Of a stretch of DNA of 11,263 bases, positions 4,427 through 11,263 are shown piece after piece. The stretch is from Prevotellaceae bacterium. Its GTDB lineage: Bacteria > Bacteroidota > Bacteroidia > Bacteroidales > UBA932. The DNA lies in the NCBI GenBank assembly GCA_031257455.1, contig JAIROQ010000023.1, positions 1 to 11,263 on the forward strand, in the 5' to 3' direction. Below the pieces are notes generated by a model. It searched no databases. It was not told the DNA's origin and saw only the letters and a list, made by a program, of their open reading frames with translations. The translations under genes were made by a program, and so were the position numbers. Position 1 is the first letter of the stretch, and every line of letters begins with the position of its first letter.

Positions 4427-5635
4427 ATGAAAAAAATTATTTTTAGTTTAATATTTTTTGCAGGCGCTATAACTTTAGCCGCACAAACAAATAATATATC
4501 ACCACAGGAATTTAATAACCTGGCCGGACTTATTGAAAAATCTATTTCGGAAAATTTCAAAACCAAAAATTATGAATCGGTTGGCAAATTATTGCAGGAA
4601 GCTATCACGCTATTCTCTCGTTTGTCCACAGAGCATCAGGAAACGTCCAAAAGTTTTCAAGCAAGTAATTATTATAATCTCGCTTGCGTGTATTCTTTGC
4701 AGAACAAGAAAAAAGAAGCGCTGGATGCTTTTGAAAAAGCCATTAAAGACTGGGGTTATACAAATTATTCTCATGCAAACAATGATTCGGATTTGGATAA
4801 TATCCGTCACGAAAAGCGATTTATAGCATTGATGCAAGATATAAGAGAACTGGGCGATTATTTATATATCCTCAAACAGGCAGGGAAATATGAGAAATCC
4901 GACACCGCCGGACTGCCTTATTTTAAATATGAAAACGCAAACAGTCAACCGTTGAAAGATGTAAAAGACCTTTTCAACCTTGACTCCATAGCCGGACAGG
5001 GCGACGAAATTTCAAAAATCATCAACCTGATGGACTGGGTGCACAATACCATCCGGCACGATGGAAACAACTATGCCCTCTGCGAAGTTGACGCCATTGA
5101 CTTTTTCAACTACCACAAGGCAACGGGTAAGGGCATAAACTGCCGTGGACTGGCAGTTACGCTCAACGAATGTTACCTGTCGATGGGTTTCAAATCGCGT
5201 TTCATCACCTGCATGCCGAAAGATACAAACGACCCCGACTGCCATGTCATAAATAGCGTATATTCCGAAACGCTCGGAAAATGGCTGTGGATGGACCCTA
5301 CCTTCAATGCTTACGTGAAAGATGAAAGCGACAATTTTTTAAGCATAGAAGAAGTGCGCGAAAAACTGATAAACGACCAACCGCTTTTCATCAATGAAGA
5401 TGCTAACTGGAACAATCAAATGCAGCAAACCAAAGAAAAATATCTTGATTACTACATGGCAAAAAACCTTTACTGGCTGCAATGCCCCGCCGTAAGCAAG
5501 TTCAATGTAGAAAGCAGATATCACTACAGAGATGAAATTTACATATCATTACTCCCTATTGGTTATAAGCGTAACAAAGGGGCAAGAAATGATGTAATAG
5601 TTCATGATCCCGAATATTTCTGGCAAAAGCCATAA
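4427..5635 (+). CDS. Secreted TPR and transglutaminase-like domain protein
   Basis: The 402-residue product starts with a signal peptide (MKKIIFSLIFFAGAITLAAQ, likely cut near residue 19), so it acts in the periplasm or outside. Residues 80-140 look like a TPR ending in the motif DSDLDNIRHEKRFIALM, typical of the last TPR unit in Bacteroidetes proteins. Residues about 195-300 match the transglutaminase-like fold. A probable cysteine-protease triad is visible: C239 in GINCRGLAVTLNE, H273 in DCHVINSVYS, and D290 in KWLWMDPTFN. Such domains can be proteases, peptide N-glycanase relatives or cross-linkers, and the substrate here cannot be told. Residues 340-402 are a C-terminal tail of unknown role. 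The gene stands alone on its strand, downstream of the hairpin array, with the 3828-3858 promoter as the nearest visible one. It ends 11 bases from the convergent coaD stop. Its first 500 bases look more AT-rich than neighbouring genes. Confidence 0.85.
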   Translation: MKKIIFSLIFFAGAITLAAQTNNISPQEFNNLAGLIEKSISENFKTKNYESVGKLLQEAITLFSRLSTEHQETSKSFQASNYYNLACVYSLQNKKKEALDAFEKAIKDWGYTNYSHANNDSDLDNIRHEKRFIALMQDIRELGDYLYILKQAGKYEKSDTAGLPYFKYENANSQPLKDVKDLFNLDSIAGQGDEISKIINLMDWVHNTIRHDGNNYALCEVDAIDFFNYHKATGKGINCRGLAVTLNECYLSMGFKSRFITCMPKDTNDPDCHVINSVYSETLGKWLWMDPTFNAYVKDESDNFLSIEEVREKLINDQPLFINEDANWNNQMQQTKEKYLDYYMAKNLYWLQCPAVSKFNVESRYHYRDEIYISLLPIGYKRNKGARNDVIVHDPEYFWQKP

Positions 5636-5646
5636 TATCGCTTTGT

Positions 5647-6129
5647 TTATTTTTTTGCATCGATAGCGAGTATCTTCATTCCTTCGGGAATAAACGCCGA
5701 CACGTCTCCATGATACAAAAGAATGTCGCGCACGACTGAGGAACAAATGTACGCATGTTCCGGGCGAGACGGGAAAAACACCGTGTCAATAGCCGGCGAA
5801 AGTCTTTGGTTGGCTTGCGCCATAATGCTTTCAAAGTTATAATCGCCTACGGTGCGGATACCGCGAATAATAAAATTGCTGTGGCGTTCCCGGCAAAAAT
5901 CAACGGTCATGGTATCGTATATCTCCACTGCTACTTTATCGGCGTATGGCTGCACAGCCTGTTTTATCATAGCTGCACGCGCTTCGGATGAGAAAAGCGT
6001 TTTCTTGTTTTGGTTATCGCCGATAGTCGCAATAATTACTTTATCGAAAATCTGCAATGCACGCTGCACTACATCGAAATGCCCGATAGTAAACGGGTCG
6101 AAAGTTCCGGGGAAAATAGCCGTTTTCAT
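5647..6129 (-). CDS. coaD: Phosphopantetheine adenylyltransferase
   Basis: CoaD transfers AMP from ATP to 4'-phosphopantetheine, forming dephospho-coenzyme A in the cytoplasm, the penultimate step of CoA synthesis. The 160-residue length is normal. Family motifs are all present: the nucleotidyltransferase signature GTFDPFTIGH at 8-17 with the T/HxGH-type site, IRGIRTVGDYNFE (about 88-100) for substrate binding, and the SSVVRDI segment (about 129-135), corresponding to the ISSTxVR ATP-binding motif. The ATG at 6129 begins the conserved MKTAIFPGTFDP directly. It lies downstream of ung on the same strand across a 139-bp spacer filled with short repeats. No TAnnTTTG box is visible in that spacer, so readthrough from ung is possible. 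The 3' end converges on the transglutaminase-like gene. Confidence 0.97.
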   Translation of the reverse strand: MKTAIFPGTFDPFTIGHFDVVQRALQIFDKVIIATIGDNQNKKTLFSSEARAAMIKQAVQPYADKVAVEIYDTMTVDFCRERHSNFIIRGIRTVGDYNFESIMAQANQRLSPAIDTVFFPSRPEHAYICSSVVRDILLYHGDVSAFIPEGMKILAIDAKK

Positions 6130-6143
6130 ATTTACTATTTTAT

Positions 6144-6264
<121 letters not shown>

Positions 6265-6268
6265 TGCT

Positions 6269-6937
6269 TCAAAGTCTCCAGTCGACAGGCGTCAGGCCTT
6301 GTTGTTGCAGCAGTTCGTTGGTTTTTGAGAAATGCCGGCAGCCGAAAAACCGGCTACTCGAAAGCGGCGAGGGATGCGCCGTTTCCAGGACAAAGTGTTT
6401 GGTCGTATCAATCAATATTTTTTTGTTACGGGCGAAATTGCCCCACAGCAAAAACACAATGCCTTCCCTGTTTCGCGACAGTGTAGCGATGACCGCATCA
6501 GTAAAGGTTTCCCAACCGATTTTGCTATGCGACATCGGCTCTCCGCTGCGTACAGTCAAGGCGGCATTGAGCAGGAAGACGCCCTGTTCCGCCCATTTCT
6601 CCAAGCATCCGTGCGATGGCGGTGCAATGCCCAAATCGGTTTCTATTTCCTTGAAAATATTCACCAGTGACGGCGGCGGGTTCACTCCGGGCAATACCGA
6701 AAAGCACAGCCCGTGCGCCTGTCCTGCGCCGTGATAGGGGTCTTGCCCAAGTATGACTACTTTCACTTTGTCGAACGGCGTTTTTTCAAAAGCATTAAAG
6801 ATAAGTTTCGGCGGCGGATAAACCGTTTTCCCGGCCAGCATGTCATTACGCACGCAAGCGGAAATAATCGCAAAATAAGGTTTTTCAAACTCTGCCTGTA
6901 AGGCGGTTTTCCAGCTTTCTTCTATTTTTACGTCCAT
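6269..6937 (-). CDS. ung: Uracil-DNA glycosylase, family 1
   Basis: Ung removes uracil from DNA and starts base excision repair. I choose the start at 6937 (MDVKIEESWK, 222 residues). An in-frame ATG at 6970 would add MKYLNLCNFYI, which has no family match and overlaps promoter-like sequence. Motifs numbered from the 6937 start: GQDPYHG at 65-71 with the water-activating Asp near 67, NPPPSLVNIFKE near 87-98 for uracil and backbone contacts, LLNAALTVR near 122-130, LLWGNFAR near 163-170, and the leucine-loop motif HPSPLSSSRFFGCRHF starting near 188. Length and motif order are normal for the family. The gene starts 63 bases after the lon stop and may be cotranscribed with lon, or be read from weak promoter boxes in that gap. 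Confidence 0.96.
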   Translation of the reverse strand: MDVKIEESWKTALQAEFEKPYFAIISACVRNDMLAGKTVYPPPKLIFNAFEKTPFDKVKVVILGQDPYHGAGQAHGLCFSVLPGVNPPPSLVNIFKEIETDLGIAPPSHGCLEKWAEQGVFLLNAALTVRSGEPMSHSKIGWETFTDAVIATLSRNREGIVFLLWGNFARNKKILIDTTKHFVLETAHPSPLSSSRFFGCRHFSKTNELLQQQGLTPVDWRL

Positions 6938-6950
6938 AATATAAAAGTTG

Positions 6951-6990
6951 CAAAGGTTTAAATATTTCAAAATTTAAGGATGCAAAGATT
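6951..6990 (-). promoter_or_regulatory. Weak promoter-like boxes upstream of ung
   Basis: On the minus strand two near-matches to TAnnTTTG lie in the lon-ung gap: AATCTTTG (6990-6983) and AACCTTTG (6958-6951). Each has A instead of the first T. Neither has TTTG at the proper distance. The distal one would give a leader of about 40 bases to the 6937 start. They favour the shorter Ung start but are weak. Confidence 0.25.
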
Positions 6991-7000
6991 TGCGGCGTCA

Positions 7001-9418
7001 CTAAACATCACCTGATGCTTTCTCGTTCAACAGGGCAAATTTCAATACTTCGGCAATGGTTTTTACATAATGGAATTTTAGTCCCCTGATGTAAATTTCT
7101 TTTATCGCTTTAATGTCTTTTTCATTGTCGGCGGACAGCACAATATCTTTAATGCCGGCGCGTTTGGCGGCTAATATTTTTTCTTTAATACCGCCTACCG
7201 GCAATACTTTTCCGCGCAGGGTTATTTCACCGGTCATGGCAATGCCTTTGCGTACCTTGCGGTTCGTAAATGCCGAAGCAATGGAAGTAATCATGGTTAT
7301 GCCGGCTGACGGCCCGTCCTTTGGAATAGCGCCTTCCGGCACGTGTACATGGACGTTCCGTCCATCGAATTTTTCAGCGTCAAGTTCCAGCAAACCGGCA
7401 TGTGCCTTGACGTATTGCAGGGCAAGCATGGCTGATTCTTTCATTACATCGCCCAAATTCCCGGTGATAGTAAGCGTGCCTTTTCCTTTGCTCAGGCTGG
7501 TTTCCACAAATAAAATTTCCCCGCCGTTTTCCGTCCAGGCCAATCCGGTTACAACGCCGGAAAATTCATTGCCCTGATACATTTCTTTCAGAAACTTTGG
7601 CGCGCCGAGTATTTCAGCCGCCATTTTGGCTGAGAGTTCAGGTTTTATTTCTTCGTCGAGCGCTATTTTCTTGGCATAAGAACGTGCGATTTTTGCCAGT
7701 TGTTTATCCAGCGTGCGCACGCCTGCTTCGTGCGTATATTGGTCGATAATAAGCTCCATCACTTTGTCCGGGATATTAATCGCGTCCGGCGACAGGCCAT
7801 GCGCGTCCAGTTGTTTTGGGAGCAGGTGCCGCCGGGCAATTTGTATTTTTTCTTCGACAAGGTAGCCGCTCATATTAATCATTTCCATACGGTCGCGCAA
7901 GGCGGGATGGATACGCTCAATGCTGTTGGCAGTGGTGATGAACAGGACGCTCGACAAATCGTAATCGAGTTCCAGATAGTTATCGTGAAAGGCATTGTTC
8001 TGTTCCGGGTCAAGCACCTCCAACAGGGCAGACGAGGGGTCGCCGCGAAAATCATTGCCGACTTTGTCAATTTCGTCAAGCATGATTACCGGATTGCCGG
8101 ATTTGCATTTTTTTATTGTCTGGATAATTCGTCCCGGCATAGCGCCGATATAGGTTTTGCGATGTCCGCGAATTTCCGCTTCATCGTGCAGACCGCCCAG
8201 TGAAATACGCCCGAATGAACGTTCCAGTGCGCGCGCGATGGATTTTCCCAACGATGTTTTCCCCACGCCGGGAGGGCCGAAGAAACACAGGATAGGCGAT
8301 TTCAAATCGCCTTTCAGCTTAATCACCGCCAAATGTTCGATGATGCGTTCTTTTACCTGCTCCAGGCCGAAATGGTCTTCGTTCAGAATTTTTTCCGCAT
8401 TCTTCAAGTCCAGGTTATCTTTGGTATATTCGTTCCATGGCAGGTCTATCAATGTCTGCAGATAGTTGAACTGGATACTGTAATCCGCCATATTGGGGTT
8501 GGCGCGTTCCAGTTTTTGCACTTCTTTTTCGAATGTATCGTTTACTTCTTTCGGCCATTTTTTTGCTTTCGCTTTTTCGCGCAGTTCTTTCAGTTCATCG
8601 TCCGCTTTGCCGATGCCCAACTCGTCTTTGATTGTTTTAAGCTGATTGTGCAAGTAGTATTCGCGTTGTTGCTGGCTGATTTCCGTATGCACTTTTTGTT
8701 GGATGTCATTACGGATTTTCAGCACTTCGATTTGTTTATTCAGCAATGCCAGCAGCTTGGTAGCGCGTAGCGATATATCGTCTTCTTCGAGCAGTACCTG
8801 TTTGTCGAGTGCGTTTTCCAGTTCAAGGCTGGAGGCAATAAAGTGGATTAAAAAACTGTAGCTGTCCATATTTTTTATGGCATATTCTACTTCCTGCGGC
8901 AGGTAAGGCGACAGTTTAATAATATACAGCGCGGCATCGCGAATAGATCCGATAAGCGCGTCAAAATTCTTATCGGGAAGTTTCGGCGCAATGGTTTTGC
9001 GTACTTTTATCATCGCTACAAAGTACGGGTCATCGGCCACAAAGCGGACGGTTTCAAATCGCCGGACGCCTTGCAGGATGGCGGTAATAGCGCCGTCAGG
9101 CATTTCAATTATCTTCAGAATTTTTGCAATCGTCCCGACTTTTTGCAGGTCTTCGGCCTGCGGGTCGTCAATTTTGGCGTCCTTTTGTATGATAACGCCC
9201 AGCAGTTGTACATTCGCGTGTATTTCGCGAATGAGCCGGATAGACTTTTCCCGGCTGACGGTAATAGGCATCACCATTCCGGGAAACAGTACCGCATTGC
9301 GCAGGGGCAGTAATGCCAACTGTTTCGGAATATCTTTATTCTTAATACTTGCTTCTTCTTCCGGGTAAATAGGAATATAATCAATTTCCTCGCTTCCCCA
9401 ATTGTTCATGTTAAACAT
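7001..9418 (-). CDS. lon: ATP-dependent protease Lon (LonA type)
   Basis: Lon is a cytoplasmic hexameric AAA+ serine protease that degrades misfolded and selected regulatory proteins. The 805-residue protein has the full LonA order. The N-terminal substrate-binding LON domain covers about 30-230, starting at [20 protein letters not shown] coiled helical segment rich in charged residues follows (about 230-345). The AAA+ module has Walker A GPPGVGKT at 381-388 and Walker [10 protein letters not shown] at 444-452, with [16 protein letters not shown] further on. The protease domain (about 610-795) carries S704 in PKDGPSAG and K747 in PVGGIKEK, spaced 43 residues apart as in the E. coli Ser-Lys dyad. 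It is slightly longer than E. coli Lon (784), mostly at the N-terminus. The start could be ATG 9418 or the fourth codon (9409). The Omp85 gene ends 30 bases upstream on the same strand, so the two are probably cotranscribed. Confidence 0.98.
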   Translation of the reverse strand: MFNMNNWGSEEIDYIPIYPEEEASIKNKDIPKQLALLPLRNAVLFPGMVMPITVSREKSIRLIREIHANVQLLGVIIQKDAKIDDPQAEDLQKVGTIAKILKIIEMPDGAITAILQGVRRFETVRFVADDPYFVAMIKVRKTIAPKLPDKNFDALIGSIRDAALYIIKLSPYLPQEVEYAIKNMDSYSFLIHFIASSLELENALDKQVLLEEDDISLRATKLLALLNKQIEVLKIRNDIQQKVHTEISQQQREYYLHNQLKTIKDELGIGKADDELKELREKAKAKKWPKEVNDTFEKEVQKLERANPNMADYSIQFNYLQTLIDLPWNEYTKDNLDLKNAEKILNEDHFGLEQVKERIIEHLAVIKLKGDLKSPILCFFGPPGVGKTSLGKSIARALERSFGRISLGGLHDEAEIRGHRKTYIGAMPGRIIQTIKKCKSGNPVIMLDEIDKVGNDFRGDPSSALLEVLDPEQNNAFHDNYLELDYDLSSVLFITTANSIERIHPALRDRMEMINMSGYLVEEKIQIARRHLLPKQLDAHGLSPDAINIPDKVMELIIDQYTHEAGVRTLDKQLAKIARSYAKKIALDEEIKPELSAKMAAEILGAPKFLKEMYQGNEFSGVVTGLAWTENGGEILFVETSLSKGKGTLTITGNLGDVMKESAMLALQYVKAHAGLLELDAEKFDGRNVHVHVPEGAIPKDGPSAGITMITSIASAFTNRKVRKGIAMTGEITLRGKVLPVGGIKEKILAAKRAGIKDIVLSADNEKDIKAIKEIYIRGLKFHYVKTIAEVLKFALLNEKASGDV

Positions 9419-9448
9419 ATTTTTATTGACTGTTTTTTTATTGATTAT

Positions 9449-10831
9449 TTAAAAGAAAGGCGTAATCAGTGTAATATAAAAGCCCCCTTCTTTCTTTTTA
9501 TTTATCGAATAATCCACGCGTACCACGATGTCGTAATAGGTTACCAAATCAATTCCCGCGCCACCGCTGTACAGGAAAGAATTTTCAAATGTATTGCCGG
9601 GCGCCGGATGATGGTTATAAATATACCCGGCATCGGCAAATACGTTGGCATAAAGTGTAAAATGGATTTTATTAAACTTTGACAAGCCCGACAGCCATTT
9701 AATTTCTACCACTTTTGTCGGCATCAGCAAAAAGCGCAGCGTATTTTTCATCAGCGCAAAATAATGACCGTCCATGACGTAGTCTTCATATCCGCGTAAA
9801 TAGTTGCTTCCATAACCTAACGCTTTTTCCGCGAGATAGGCTTGCGTATTGGCAACCGTCATTTTCCCGTTCAATACGCCGGCATAAAACCAGCGTGCGG
9901 CAAGCGTTTTGTAAAAGCCGAATTCGGGATACACGGAAGTAGCCAGCAAACTGCCGTCAAGCGCGATGTCCATAGCGCCGGTAATCTTGAAAAAAGTACC
10001 TTCCAACGGATAGAAATACACATCCCGGTGGTCATTCGCATACGAATAAGTCAGGTTGATATTGTTACGGCGGGTATTCGTTCCGCCCCAGTAATGCCGG
10101 TTAAGCGTAAAAAGCGTGTCATCAATACTGGTATGTTCATAGGTGATGTTGGCCGTATGGCGTTCATGGATGCCCGGCCGGAACAGGTAATTAATGCCTG
10201 CCGAATAACGTTGCCTCAGCGGATTTCCATCAATCGTAACATATAACGGTTTATTGTTTTCTGTTTTGTACGCGGTATTATATACCATATTATAAGACGC
10301 GGAAAATCCGAATAAATGGCGTTTGGCGCGGTCAAGCGCGATATTGGAATAGGAAAGCGACACGCCTCTTTGATAGCCGATGCGGGCGGTAATATGTAAT
10401 TTCTCATTCAAGCCGCGCATGTTTTGAATATCTACGCCGGCGCCGAATGAAAACCGCGACCAGTCGGGATTACGTATCCATGTACTGATATTGCGGTCTT
10501 CAAATACCAAATCAACTACCGGCCAGATATACCAACGTTCCTCTACGGTGATGCCGATATTCACGGCCCTGTCGGAAATCGTATCGGCCGTAACATATAC
10601 ATAATTGAACAACGAAGTATTGATAATATTATTCCGGGAAATATCCAGCATGGTTTGCAATTGCGGAAGAGCTACCGTATCGCCTTTGGAAAAAACAAGT
10701 TCCCGCAGAATGACCGGTTCGCGCGACAGCCGGTTACCGGTAATGGAAATATCATTAATCACGACATCCTGCGCCATTACCAATTCACTGCACAACGCCA
10801 TAAGCAAAAAAATATGATACCGTAACTTCAT
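9449..10831 (-). CDS. Omp85-family outer membrane protein, single POTRA plus beta-barrel
   Basis: The 460-residue product belongs to the BamA/TamA/TpsB superfamily of outer-membrane assembly and secretion proteins. A signal peptide (1-20, cut before QDVVIND) is followed by one clear POTRA domain (about 23-98; ISITGNRLSREPVILREL, then IINTSLFNYVYV and VNIGITVEERW). The rest is a beta-barrel rich in alternating aromatic strands. LRGYE at 345-349 matches the conserved VRGF/Y motif of the strand 6 loop that stabilises the barrel, and the protein ends in an amphipathic strand with terminal Phe (FYITLITPFF). BamA has five POTRAs and TamA three, so this short form is neither; its client is unknown. 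It could be a TpsB-like secretion pore or a lipid-handling Omp85, and no partner exoprotein is visible here. lon follows after 30 bases. Confidence 0.88.
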   Translation of the reverse strand: MKLRYHIFLLMALCSELVMAQDVVINDISITGNRLSREPVILRELVFSKGDTVALPQLQTMLDISRNNIINTSLFNYVYVTADTISDRAVNIGITVEERWYIWPVVDLVFEDRNISTWIRNPDWSRFSFGAGVDIQNMRGLNEKLHITARIGYQRGVSLSYSNIALDRAKRHLFGFSASYNMVYNTAYKTENNKPLYVTIDGNPLRQRYSAGINYLFRPGIHERHTANITYEHTSIDDTLFTLNRHYWGGTNTRRNNINLTYSYANDHRDVYFYPLEGTFFKITGAMDIALDGSLLATSVYPEFGFYKTLAARWFYAGVLNGKMTVANTQAYLAEKALGYGSNYLRGYEDYVMDGHYFALMKNTLRFLLMPTKVVEIKWLSGLSKFNKIHFTLYANVFADAGYIYNHHPAPGNTFENSFLYSGGAGIDLVTYYDIVVRVDYSINKKKEGGFYITLITPFF

Positions 10832-10840
10832 AAAGGGGCG

Positions 10841-10872
10841 TAAAGGTATAAAAAAAAATAGATATGAACAAT
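10841..10872 (-). promoter_or_regulatory. Possible promoter for the Omp85-lon unit (ATTG-N20-TACCTTTA)
   Basis: On the minus strand ATTG (10872-10869) precedes TACCTTTA (10848-10841) by 20 bases. Each box has one mismatch to TTTG-N19-TAnnTTTG. The -7 box ends only nine bases before the ATG at 10831, so the transcript would have an almost absent leader; that fits a weak or wrong call as well as a leaderless mRNA. Confidence 0.35.
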
Positions 10873-10901
10873 GATGGATGTGGAGATGTGAAAATGTGGA
10901 G

Positions 10902-10980
10902 ATTCAAGTACCAAATACAACTTTGTCTTGTTCCGCTGCAATTCCTTGCTGATAGTGGATTGTGATATCCCTATGGCTTT
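10902..10980 (-). pseudogene. Remnant of an IS30-type transposase helix-turn-helix
   Basis: Leftward from 10980 the frame reads KAIGISQSTISKELQRNK and then TKLYLVLE. This closely resembles the N-terminal HTH of IS30-family transposases (pattern: K.IA..IGVSQSTISREL.RN). The frame hits a TAA just upstream, at an A8 run (10985-10978), and downstream it runs into unrelated short-repeat sequence. No DDE catalytic domain or terminal inverted repeats are present. It is a decayed fragment 34 bases after the ABC transporter stop. A chance HTH-like sequence is possible but the string of matches makes it unlikely. Confidence 0.6.
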
Positions 10981-11014
10981 TTTTTACAACATACCGCTCA
11001 ATGTTCCGGCAGAG

Positions 11015-11263
11015 CTATGAGCGTTTCAACGTCCACCGCACCGACCGCTGGTATTCGTTCCACATTTTCAGATACAGTCCGTTTTGGTTGAGCAGTTCGT
11101 TGTGCGTTCCGGATTCGGCGATTTTTCCGTTGTCGAGGACTAAAATACAGTCGGCATGGATTACGCTTGTGAGGCGGTGGGCAATCATCAGCGTCGTCTT
11201 TCCCTTCGACAGGGCGGCGAAAGCGGCGTAAATCATCTGTTCGCTTTCGGGGTCGGCAAAGGC
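11015..11263 (-). CDS. ABC exporter ATP-binding C-terminus (runs off right edge)
   Basis: The frame is open from the right edge to TAG at 11017-11015 and gives the last 82 residues of a nucleotide-binding domain. Visible features are the D-loop region FADPESE near the edge, the strand GKTTLMIAHRL with the switch histidine of the H-loop, then ADCILVLDNGKIAESGTHNELL and the terminal GLYLKMWNEYQRSV. This order is typical of type IV exporters with fused membrane and ATPase domains (MsbA-like or multidrug/siderophore-type half transporters). Walker A, the signature motif and Walker B lie outside the window, so substrate and exact family cannot be told. An internal ATG at 11236 is not a real start, because the conserved sequence continues upstream of it. 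The gene is leftward like the Omp85 gene but separated by 183 bases with a transposase relic. Confidence 0.9.
   Translation of the reverse strand, partial: AFADPESEQMIYAAFAALSKGKTTLMIAHRLTSVIHADCILVLDNGKIAESGTHNELLNQNGLYLKMWNEYQRSVRWTLKRS

Noticed and set aside
6938..6970. Upstream ATG at 6970 as the ung start
   Set aside because: The extra 11 residues have no counterpart in the family, and they overlap promoter-like TTTG boxes. The ATG at 6937 gives the normal N-terminus and length.

Overview
The window looks like chromosome from a member of the Bacteroidetes, probably the order Bacteroidales. The evidence is the promoter style (TTTG about 19 bases before TAnnTTTG, seen ahead of several transcription units), weak or absent Shine-Dalgarno sites, and the gene families: a long LptF/LptG permease, a one-POTRA Omp85 protein and a Bacteroidetes-type Lon. 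I cannot name a genus.

Layout. Positions 1-102 hold the start of a leftward gene for a secreted protein that runs off the window. Positions 103-1250 contain no convincing protein gene. They are a mosaic of short repeats: heptamer arrays, a hyphenated inverted-repeat element with a second truncated copy, and three 42-bp repeats. Inside lies one non-repetitive block (about 724-957) flanked by facing promoter-like boxes, which may encode a structured small RNA. Rightward genes follow: an LPS-export permease (lptF/lptG type, 1252-2691), fmt (2766-3719), a good promoter (3828-3858) feeding a tandem array of hairpin-forming 41/42-bp units (4072-4362), and a secreted TPR/transglutaminase-like protein (4427-5635). 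From 5636 onward everything is leftward. Read in transcription order, these are the end of an ABC exporter (from 11263), a decayed IS30-type transposase fragment, an Omp85-family outer-membrane protein, lon, ung and coaD.

Function. Most proteins are conserved housekeeping or envelope proteins: LPS export, outer-membrane assembly, initiator tRNA formylation, protein quality control, uracil repair and coenzyme A synthesis. The Omp85 gene and lon are 30 bp apart and probably cotranscribed; ung and coaD follow on the same strand.

The unusual content is between the genes. Most spacers in the left 6.3 kb carry short tandem repeats with units of 6-9 bp, most often 7 bp. The two longer tandem arrays share a GGACGGTTTT core and have hairpin potential. 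I see no complete mobile element, tRNA, rRNA or CRISPR array, and no clearly new multigene system. The best leads are the promoter-fed hairpin array and the possible small RNA.
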